Assembly (NCBI GenBank): GCA_026996985.1
Contig: JALWJR010000078.1
Coordinates: forward strand, 1-9,617
Length of the DNA stretch: 9,617 bases
Direction of reading: 5' to 3'
Source: Candidatus Kaiserbacteria bacterium
Lineage (GTDB): Bacteria > Patescibacteriota > Minisyncoccia > Phycocordibacterales > UBA2100
Part shown: one piece after another, positions 1 through 6,600 of the stretch
Numbering within the stretch: the stretch's first letter is position 1
Layout of the letters: the number at the start of each line of letters is the position of its first letter
Notes under the pieces: model-generated
What the model saw: the letters and a program-made list of their open reading frames with translations, nothing else
What the model was told of the DNA's origin: nothing
The model's database searches: none
Made by a program: the position numbers and the translations under genes

Positions 1-2103
1 CTCTTCAAGCAAATCCATAATGCGCGCCGCGCGAGCATAGCCCACACGCAGTTTTCTTTGAATGTAGGTGGTTGAGGCTTTCCCGGCGCTTACAACTATC
101 TCTTTGGCTTGTTCAAACAGAGGATCGTCATCTTCATCAGATGAAATATTGCCCACAAATGTCGCATCACTTTTTGCCACTTCTTCAAGATCAATGGTAT
201 CGGAGAGCTCGCCTTCATATTGTTTTTTAAGATAAGAGACGATTTTTTTCACTTCGTCCTCTGAAATATACGGCGCTTGAATACGTTTTGGTTTACTCAT
301 CTCACCGGAGGTGAAAAGCATATCTCCGGCACCCAAGAGCTTCTCAGCGCCTCCCATGTCAAGAATTGTTCTTGAGTCAACCTGGCTTGCAACCTGTAGA
401 GCAATCCTTGCGGGAACATTTGCCTTTATCAATCCGGTAATGACTTTAACGCTCGGCCTTTGCGTTGAAAGTACCAAGTGAATTCCCACGGCGCGGCTCA
501 TCTGCGCAAGGCGCACAATTGCCGATTCAAGCTCGCGCGGATAAGCTTGCATCAAATCTGAGAGCTCGTCCAAGAAGGCGACTATATAAGGCATTGACTC
601 AGGTTCATCTCCGTTTTCATTTTTTACACCCTTGTCATATATGTTTTTGTGATAAGAAGATATGTCTCGCACCTTGTTTTTCTCCAGAATGTCATACCTT
701 CTTTCCATCTCTTTTGTAAGCCAGCGCAAAAGTTGCAGAGCTTTTTTAGGGTCGGTTACAACAGGTAGCATCAAGTGCGGAATTCCATTGTAGAGGGTAA
801 GCTCAACTCTTTTTGGGTCAACCATGACGATTCGCATTTTCTCCGGTGAATTTCTGTAAAGCAAGCTTACAACCAAGTCATGAATGGTAACCGACTTTCC
901 GGCACCGGTTGCCCCGGCAATAAGCAGGTGGGGCATTTTGGCAAGATTTGCATATTGCGGTTTGCCCGAGATATCCCTACCCAAGGCTACAAGCAGTGGT
1001 TGCTCGCTTCTTTGAAAATCCGGATGACCCAAAAGAGAAGCAAGCCCCAGTGTTGCCTTTGCTTGATTTGGCACTTCAATTCCAACCAAAGACTTGCCCG
1101 GAATTGGCGCCTCAATTCTTATGGGGGAGGCGGCGAGAGCTAACTCCAAATTACTCTGCAGAGACACTATTCTGTTTAACTTAACTCCTTCCGCCGGCTT
1201 TAGCGCATAACGAGTAACCGTGGGACCGATTGAGACCTCATCCATTTCAACCGAGATATTGAAATTCAGTAAAGTCCTTTTGATAGCGTTGGCTCTGGCT
1301 TTTATATCTCCGACAGATGGTTTGCCGGCATCTTTTCTCAATATGGAAAGAGGGGGAGGGGTATATTTTCCGAAACTTTGCTTTACGGTCAAACTGTCAA
1401 AAAGATCTTTTTCTTTGGATTTTGTAAAGTCAACTATTTTTTCAACGTTCTTTTTTACTGTTTCAACCGGAGCTACGGCAGAGGTGTGTTTTTCCGGTTT
1501 TGCCGACTGTGTCGCCTTTTCAATCACTTGTTCTTCCTTTTCATCCAAAGTCTGCTTTTCATTTTCAAATATGGATTTGAGCTTTTTGCGCAGAGCAAGC
1601 AAAGACGGAAAAGCATCTTTCGGGTGAGTGTCAAAAATCAAAAGCAAAGATGCGAGAAACCCGGCAAAGACCACTATACCCCCGGCCACTTTATCAAAAG
1701 CCCAAACAACCGGTTTTGCAAGAAATGCTCCGACTACTCCACCGTGACCCTCCGCAAGCATTTCAATCAAGGTCAAACCCAAAACAAAAGAGAGCAAAAC
1801 CCCTATATTTTTCAAAAGCCCGATTTTACTCTCCAGCGACTTGAAAATCGCAATTGCAAAAATAAATAAAGAAAAAGGAACCAGCCAAAAGCCAACCCCA
1901 AACAAAAAAGAAAGCCCGACAAAAAGCATCTCTCCCAAGTGACCCGCCATATTAAAACCTGAGAGTGCCAGAACAATTGCAAATGCAAAAGCCAAAAGGC
2001 CTATGACACCTTTTAGTGTTTCCGATTTGAGAGTTGAAGCTCCGTCGCTGGAGTTGTTTTTTTGTTTTTCTTTTTTTGTTTTTTGTTTTGTGCGTTTTGC
2101 CAT
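1..2103 (-). CDS. ftsK: DNA translocase FtsK/SpoIIIE (3' end outside window)
   Basis: ATP-driven, membrane-anchored, septal DNA pump that moves chromosome ends into daughter cells and aids dimer resolution. Reading the complement from the ATG at 2103 gives 701 codons with no stop, running off the left edge. Visible in order: a Lys-rich N-terminus; about four hydrophobic segments (roughly residues 31-50, 58-87, 94-116, 137-157), as in the FtsK 4TM domain; a charged linker to about 245; the motor's alpha domain from about 247 (YTPPP); Walker A GATGAGKS at 397-404 (Lys403); Walker B ending in Asp512-Glu513 within FLDELSDLM; and the start of the winged-helix gamma domain (IQRKLRVGYARAARIMDLLEE region) at the last visible residues. 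Only a short C-terminal tail should be missing. The proline/glutamine-rich linker of E. coli FtsK is absent, giving a compact SpoIIIE-sized protein. The gene is divergent from the winged-helix gene and has no Shine-Dalgarno motif. The family call is secure. Confidence 0.96.
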   Translation of the reverse strand, partial: MAKRTKQKTKKEKQKNNSSDGASTLKSETLKGVIGLLAFAFAIVLALSGFNMAGHLGEMLFVGLSFLFGVGFWLVPFSLFIFAIAIFKSLESKIGLLKNIGVLLSFVLGLTLIEMLAEGHGGVVGAFLAKPVVWAFDKVAGGIVVFAGFLASLLLIFDTHPKDAFPSLLALRKKLKSIFENEKQTLDEKEEQVIEKATQSAKPEKHTSAVAPVETVKKNVEKIVDFTKSKEKDLFDSLTVKQSFGKYTPPPLSILRKDAGKPSVGDIKARANAIKRTLLNFNISVEMDEVSIGPTVTRYALKPAEGVKLNRIVSLQSNLELALAASPIRIEAPIPGKSLVGIEVPNQAKATLGLASLLGHPDFQRSEQPLLVALGRDISGKPQYANLAKMPHLLIAGATGAGKSVTIHDLVVSLLYRNSPEKMRIVMVDPKRVELTLYNGIPHLMLPVVTDPKKALQLLRWLTKEMERRYDILEKNKVRDISSYHKNIYDKGVKNENGDEPESMPYIVAFLDELSDLMQAYPRELESAIVRLAQMSRAVGIHLVLSTQRPSVKVITGLIKANVPARIALQVASQVDSRTILDMGGAEKLLGAGDMLFTSGEMSKPKRIQAPYISEDEVKKIVSYLKKQYEGELSDTIDLEEVAKSDATFVGNISSDEDDDPLFEQAKEIVVSAGKASTTYIQRKLRVGYARAARIMDLLEE

Positions 2104-2109
2104 GTGAAA

Positions 2110-2136
2110 ATTGTAGCACATAAAGAAAAGTTACAA
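2110..2136 (-). promoter_or_regulatory. ftsK promoter, predicted leaderless
   Basis: On the complement, TACAAT (2110-2115) is preceded by TGC, making an extended -10 (TGCTACAAT). A TTGTAA -35-like hexamer lies at 2131-2136 with a short 15-bp spacer. The -10 ends six bases before the ftsK ATG, so a start at the usual +1 distance falls on the A of the ATG at 2103. The lack of a Shine-Dalgarno motif agrees with leaderless initiation. This is a prediction from motif geometry only. Confidence 0.55.
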
Positions 2137-2187
2137 AATCACGATAAATTACAAGGTCCGATCCTGTAATTTGCGAAGCTCTTGTAA
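2131..2187. promoter_or_regulatory. Nested inverted repeat between divergent promoters (candidate operator)
   Basis: Four TTACA/TGTAA half-sites are symmetric about one centre at 2159. The inner pair is AAATTACA (2146-2153) and TGTAATTT (2165-2172), a perfect 8-bp inverted repeat. The outer pair is TTACAA (2131-2136) and TTGTAA (2182-2187). On each side the TTACA or TGTAA cores are 18 bp apart. The outer pair also reads as the -35 hexamer of ftsK and of the rightward promoter, so part of the symmetry may simply reflect two facing promoters. The inner pair is not explained that way and could bind a dimeric regulator, perhaps the adjacent winged-helix protein (inference). Confidence 0.4.
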
Positions 2188-2210
2188 AAAGGACATTAAA
2201 TTGCTATTAT
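2182..2210 (+). promoter_or_regulatory. Candidate upstream promoter of the winged-helix gene
   Basis: TTGTAA (2182-2187), a 17-bp spacer, then TATTAT (2205-2210) preceded by TGC as an extended -10. A start near 2217 would give a leader of about 66 bases that contains two of the AAAGGACA repeats. It is better formed than the proximal -10 as a two-box promoter, and both may be used. Confidence 0.4.
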
Positions 2211-2270
2211 TATAAAAGACCATCCCCAAAAGGACATATTAAAAGACATTTTTATATTCTTAAAGGACAA
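2188..2270 (+). repeat. Three AAAGGACA direct repeats
   Basis: AAAGGACA followed by A or T occurs at 2188-2196, 2229-2237 and 2262-2270. A one-base-shorter relative, AAAAGACAT, lies at 2241-2249. Spacings between GGACA cores are 41 and 33 bp, roughly four and three helical turns. They could be operator sites for the adjacent regulator. Alternatively the GGACA cores may serve as -35 elements: AGGACA at 2231-2236 is 16 bp before TATATT at 2253-2258. The sequence is AT-rich and low in complexity, so chance contributes. Confidence 0.35.
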
Positions 2271-2276
2271 TAAAAT
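2271..2276 (+). promoter_or_regulatory. Proximal -10 of the winged-helix gene, predicted leaderless
   Basis: TAAAAT ends six bases before the ATG at 2283, the same geometry as at ftsK and the PAP2 gene, so transcription would start at the start codon. No good -35 is seen 16-18 bp upstream, and there is no extended TG motif. It is therefore the weakest of the three predicted leaderless promoters. Confidence 0.35.
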
Positions 2277-2282
2277 TAAATT

Positions 2283-3110
2283 ATGAGTGCGCGTGACTTA
2301 TATAATTTGTCCGATAAAATATCTTTAGTTTTAAAGCTTTATAGGACAAACAAGTCTTTTTTAAACAAATATTTAAAAGAGACACAAAACAAATCAATAA
2401 CCAAAATAGAAAGGGTGATTATTGCCGGATTTCTTTTGGTGGAACACATAAAAGACAAAAACATTTTAAAACAAGAACTTAAAAAAGAATTGATTGAATT
2501 GTTTGATTTGTTTGCCCAAGGGGAGACTGAAAACAAAATAGCGCTAAAGATTGAAAAAATTTCACTTTTGGTTGATTTGTTGTTTGCCGAGAATTTAATC
2601 TCTTTTGAAAATGCGCGCATATTCAAAATCTCTTTGGGAGAGTTGGTTTCGGTTAAACTCTCTTATGAGGAGCACAACATGGAAAGACTTTTTCCAAATC
2701 ATATATCTTCTTTAACTTCTTTAGCCGACTCTTTGGATAACATTTCGGAGCATGCAACAGAGACCAAAACCAATGTTTTTAACAGTCCAGATTTGCAAGA
2801 GTCGGACGCTACAGATTCTCTCCAAGGCAAAAGCGATTTGACTTTTGCAGACTCTTCGGAGAGCGAGTCTTTGGCATCTGTCGGCAAACCGAAACGCAAA
2901 CGAAAAAAAGACAGTGTAAAAAGCGCCAACAGACGAGTGCTCATATTAAATGTATTATCAAAAACACCACTGGCTTCCATAAAAGAAATAGCAAGTAAAA
3001 TACCGGATGTCGGCACGAAAACTTTGCAGAGAGAATTGCAACAACTTATACGAGACGGGGTAATAGAGAAGGTGGGTGAGAAGCGGTGGACACGTTACAG
3101 AATAATTTAA
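2283..3110 (+). CDS. Winged-helix DNA-binding protein, probable transcription regulator
   Basis: A 275-residue cytoplasmic protein with no signal peptide or membrane segment. Residues 1 to about 130 look mainly alpha-helical and rich in Lys, Glu and Leu. Residues about 150-200 form an acidic, Ser-rich, probably disordered linker. A basic run, KPKRKRKK, follows at 202-209. Residues about 214-275 resemble a winged helix of the DeoR/MarR style: a first helix (RRVLILNVL), a helix-turn-helix (IKEIASKIPDVGTKTLQRELQQLI) and a wing (GVIEKVGEKRWTRYRI). I recognise the fold type but not a named family; the helical N-terminus could be a dimerisation or sensing domain. It is divergent from ftsK, and repeats in its own promoter region suggest autoregulation (inference). 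The ATG is chosen because the next in-frame Met is far downstream and the -10 fits it. The two final bases of the codon series match the stop TAA at 3108-3110, and no intrinsic terminator follows. Confidence 0.8.
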   Translation: MSARDLYNLSDKISLVLKLYRTNKSFLNKYLKETQNKSITKIERVIIAGFLLVEHIKDKNILKQELKKELIELFDLFAQGETENKIALKIEKISLLVDLLFAENLISFENARIFKISLGELVSVKLSYEEHNMERLFPNHISSLTSLADSLDNISEHATETKTNVFNSPDLQESDATDSLQGKSDLTFADSSESESLASVGKPKRKRKKDSVKSANRRVLILNVLSKTPLASIKEIASKIPDVGTKTLQRELQQLIRDGVIEKVGEKRWTRYRII

Positions 3111-3415
3111 TTTGTAATTTAATTTTTGGCGCAGAAATGTTAAGAAAAGAGTTGACTTTATCCGATACTGCGATAAGCTTAAAGGGTCCGTATTGTTATC
3201 CACAGGGAAGTGTTTTTTTATCTTGCGGATAATTTCTCGGACGTCTAAAATATCTTTGAAGCTCTTTGACAATTAAATATCAAGAAGTCGGCAAATCTTT
3301 AAGTTTGTTTTCACCGTAACGGAAGCGCTGAACCGTTTTGTCCGAGTCGCTTGTACGGCGGAGAGACCATCAAACGAAAGACATTATTTAAGTTCTTAAA
3401 AACTTTAAGGCGCCT

Positions 3416-3463
3416 TCCGACGCCGAGTTTTAACTCGCGCGCGAGTTAAAACTCGGCGTCGGA
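3416..3463. repeat. Perfect 48-bp palindrome
   Basis: Two 24-bp arms meet with no spacer at the centre CGCG|CGCG (3439/3440). Each arm reads TCCGACGCCGAG then TTTTAACTCGCG or its complement, with no mismatch. A 10-bp palindrome, AAGGCGCCTT (3407-3416), abuts its left edge. There is no T-run after either arm on either strand, so it is not a classic intrinsic terminator. As DNA it could extrude as a cruciform or bind a dimeric protein; as RNA it would form a very stable hairpin needing at least a small loop opened at the centre. Confidence 0.9.
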
Positions 3464-3464
3464 G

Positions 3465-3655
3465 CAACCTGTGTCGATGAAAAGGGTTGTACGCGCCGCA
3501 AGCCTTATTTGGGCTTGAACAAGTTGCCCGATCCGGGCAACAAAAAACAATTATCAGCTAGCTTGCTCTTGCGGACGCAGGCGCAAGCGACACTATAGTT
3601 GTCTCTATAAGGGGCACACCCCTTGACCTCTTGCCTGGTTGCAAGAGGCAAGAGG
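3465..3655 (+). promoter_or_regulatory. Hairpin-rich region upstream of the surface-protein gene
   Basis: Six consecutive inverted repeats: CAACC/GGTTG (3465-3469, 3485-3489); CAAGCC/GGCTTG (3499-3504, 3512-3517); GTTGCCC/GGGCAAC (3523-3529, 3535-3541); CTTGCG/CGCAAG (3568-3573, 3582-3587); AAGGGG/CCCCTT (3609-3614, 3619-3624, loop CACA); and CCTCTTGCC/GGCAAGAGG (3627-3635, 3647-3655). The last left arm can instead pair as CCTCTTGC with GCAAGAGG at 3641-3648, because GCAAGAG is directly repeated; the two forms exclude each other. If transcribed, this would be a structured 5' leader, which could stabilise the message. TATAGT occurs at 3594-3599 and 3664-3669, each with a weak TTGC-type hexamer 19 bp upstream, so the transcription start cannot be fixed; if the 3664 hexamer is used, the hairpins lie outside the RNA. 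Confidence 0.5.
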
Positions 3656-3693
3656 GGAGACGATATAGTTACTAGCTTAATTAACAAACAACT

Positions 3694-6600
3694 ATGATTA
3701 ATACATTATCAATTTCAAAACTTGCCGCAGCGGTGACGGTTGCTGCTCTTCTTTTCTCAACCGTCTTTGCTCTTCCGGCACGCGCGGCAACAGCAGAGGA
3801 ATTGCAAGCGCAAATTCAAAGCTTGCTTGCAACCATTGCTTCATTGCAATCACAACTTGCAGCAATGGGTGGTGGTTCTACCACAGGTGGTTCAGCTGGA
3901 GCCGGACTCTGTGGAGTAACCTTCACACAAAGTCACAAACTTGGTGACCGCGGGGGTCAAGTTCAAGACATTCAAAGATTCTTGAACACAGACCCTGACA
4001 CACGCGTTGCAGCAACAGGACCGGGATCACCCGGAAACGAAACAACATACTTCGGACCGGCAACCAAAGCCGCAGTTTCAAAATTCCAAGCAAAATACGC
4101 TTCGGACATTTTGGCTCCGGTTGGTTTGACTGCTCCGACAGGATTCTGGGGTCCTTCAACAATCGCAAAAGCAAACGCGATCAACCAAGCTCGTTGTGCA
4201 GCGGCTAACAACAACGACAACCAACAACAAACACCAAGCGGAACAGGAGTAACAGTTACACCTGCAGCACAGCCTGCAAACTCACTTGCTCCTAAGAACG
4301 CACAACACGTTCCGTTTACACGCTTCACACTTACAGCAGGTTCACAATCCGTTACAATTGAAGACGTGGTGGTTGAACTTACAGGTTTGGCTTCACGCGA
4401 CTCATTTGACTCTGTTGAGTTGCTTGATGAAAACGGAATGGTTGTTGGAGACACGGACTCATTCGACTCAAACAACAAAGCCAACGTTGGTGGTACATTC
4501 ACACTTAGAGCTGGTGAAAGCAAAACTTTCACTGTTGCCGCAAACATGAACAGCTCCGTACAAGCAGGTGAGGTTGCCGCAATTTCAGTTGATGCTATTC
4601 AAACATCATCTACTGTAAACGGCACATTGCCAATTACAGGAGCACAACACACTATCAACTCAACGCTGGCCATTGGTTCTTTGACCGCTACCTACAAGTC
4701 GGTTTCAAACACAACCAATGTAAACGATGAAGATGTTCGCATTGCACGCATCAATCTAGATGTACCAGGATCATCCAGTGAAGATGTGCGCATAAAGAGG
4801 ATAAAACTTCACCAAACCGGAACAGCTGACTTGACTGACGCGTTGGACAACGCTTACGCAAAGTTCAACGGACAAACATACACAGTAACCGTTCTAAACG
4901 ACGACTACTTGTTGATTGACTTCGGTTCAGGAGTAGTTGTTGAAGACGGAGACTCAGAGGATGTGTCAGTTTACGCTGACATTGACGGTGAGGGTGGAAA
5001 AAATATTACTCTTGAAATAGAAGAGACAACTCACATCGTAGCTAACGGAGACAGATACTCATACGGTGTGCCTGTAACAGTTTCAGGTACTCCAGAGACT
5101 GTAACCATCTCAGGTGGTGATGTTATCTTGAACGATGATTCAGACTTCAACAGTGGTGAGAAAGTTGCAGCCGGAACAAACGGCGCTTCAATGGGAGCCT
5201 TTACAGTAGAAGTTAAAGGTGAAGATATAACAGCAGATGTTGAAGTTGAGTTCAAGATTACAGGAGCTTCATCAGCTACTGCAGATGACATTGAGTTGAC
5301 AGGAGTTGCAATCTACGATGAGAACGGAAACCGTATCTCAGACCGTGAAGATGCAACATTCTCAGCAACAACTGACAACACAACAACCACCGTATCCTTC
5401 AAGAATGTTCCGTTTAAAGCCGGAGACGAGATGGTATACACTATCAAGGCAAATGTGCCTGACAGTGCTCCAAACGGAATGTTCTACGAAGTTACAACAG
5501 TTGACTTCTCTAATGTTGAGAACGAATCAGGAGATACCGTTACAAACATTTCAGGTGACCCGATTACCTTGAATCACGATATTGAGGTAGCGGGAACCGA
5601 CTTTACCGTAAAGGTAAAAGAGCCTGACACAACAAAGATTAACAACAAGAACAACCAAGTTCTGGCCGTATTTGAGTTTGATGCAACAGACTCAGGAGAT
5701 GATGTTGAGGTAACAGAGCTAACTGTTACAGCTTCATCTTCAGAAGTATTCTCAACTTCAAAACGCTTGAGAAACTGTGTGCTTCAAGATGAAAACGGAA
5801 ACCAACTTGGTTCAGACAGCGAAGATTCACCAACAAGTGGTGGAAACTTCAGTGCAATTTACGACTTCAGCTACACTGTAGCTAAAGGTGAGAAGAAAGA
5901 AGTATCACTTGTCTGTGATGTTGACGGCTTCTCAAACAACGCAACCATTAAAGTGCCTGCTGCAACAACTGATGATAAGTTTGACGCAGAAGGTACTCAA
6001 ACAAACACAAAGTACAACAATGCTGATGTAGACGGTACGCAAGTAACCGTTACAGTCACAACAGGTTCACCAACATTTGACCTTAAAGGTTCAGATGAGG
6101 AGAACAAAGACAAACTTGTTCGTGACAACGCAGATGACGTAATACTTGCAGTATACGAGTACTACTCTAAAGATGCTGAGACCACAATAGATGACGTTAC
6201 CGTGACATTCGCAAGCAACGTATCAAGCTTGCTTGACGGTGATGTAAGCATCTACATTGCAGGTTCAAAGGTTGATTCAGCTACACCAACAAATGCATCT
6301 CCTTCAACTGTAACCTTTACAAACCTCAACAAGAAGGTTGCAAAGGATGCAAAGGTTGATGTTGTACTGAAAGCTGATGCTCAAACCGGAGCTTCAGGTG
6401 ATGTGCAAATCAGCACAATCGTAGCAACAACGACAGAAGGAACAACTGTTGCTGATCCTTCAGACACAGAACCTGTTGTTAAGATCTCAAACGCAGTTCC
6501 TGTTGTAACTCAAATCAACACAGATATTACCAACCTCTCAACAGCAAATGATGTACCGCTTCTTGCATACACAGTTAAAGCTGAAGGTGGTGATATCCAG

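Larger units (their letters stand above)
3111..3693. other. 583-base region without a convincing gene
   Basis: I see no tRNA, rRNA or recognisable tmRNA, SRP RNA, RNase P RNA or 6S RNA signature, and no credible ORF on either strand. The first part is AT-rich and has no intrinsic terminator for the upstream gene. It includes a TTATCCACA DnaA-box match at 3196-3204 and an isolated TTGACA at 3266-3271 with no -10 at a usable distance. From about 3300 the base composition rises in GC and many short inverted repeats appear, including AACGG/CCGTT near 3319-3336. Then come the AAGGCGCCTT palindrome (3407-3416), the 48-bp palindrome and the hairpin series listed separately. Confidence 0.6.

Noticed and set aside
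1220..1869. Plus-strand open frames of 135 and 163 codons across the ftsK region
   Set aside because: They lie antisense to ftsK, which is continuous with all expected motifs. Their translations are low-complexity Phe/Ser- or Lys/Gln-rich.
3266..3271. TTGACA as a -35 element for the surface-protein gene
   Set aside because: No -10-like hexamer lies 15-19 bp downstream, so it cannot be paired into a promoter.
2958..3272. A 104-codon minus-strand frame beginning in the gene-free region
   Set aside because: The first 30 residues look protein-like, but the frame runs into the antisense of the winged-helix domain and has no ribosome site or recognisable domain.
3416..3463. The 48-bp palindrome as an intrinsic terminator of the winged-helix gene
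   Set aside because: No T-run follows the stem on either strand, and it lies over 300 bases after the stop codon.
3523..3541. The GTTGCCC/GGGCAAC hairpin as a terminator
   Set aside because: It is followed by A-rich sequence on the plus strand and has no T-run on the minus strand side.
3505..3687. A 60-codon minus-strand frame over the hairpin region
   Set aside because: It coincides with the inverted repeats and has no motif or start signal.
3111..3693. A structured RNA gene (tmRNA, SRP RNA, RNase P RNA, 6S RNA) or tRNA
   Set aside because: I looked for their hallmark segments and the tRNA T-loop and CCA end and found none; the hairpins do not match a family I know.
3972..4547. A 191-codon open frame on the minus strand within the surface-protein gene
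   Set aside because: It is the antisense shadow of the signal-peptide and peptidoglycan-binding coding region, whose plus-strand protein has clear domains. No start signal or recognisable motif supports it.
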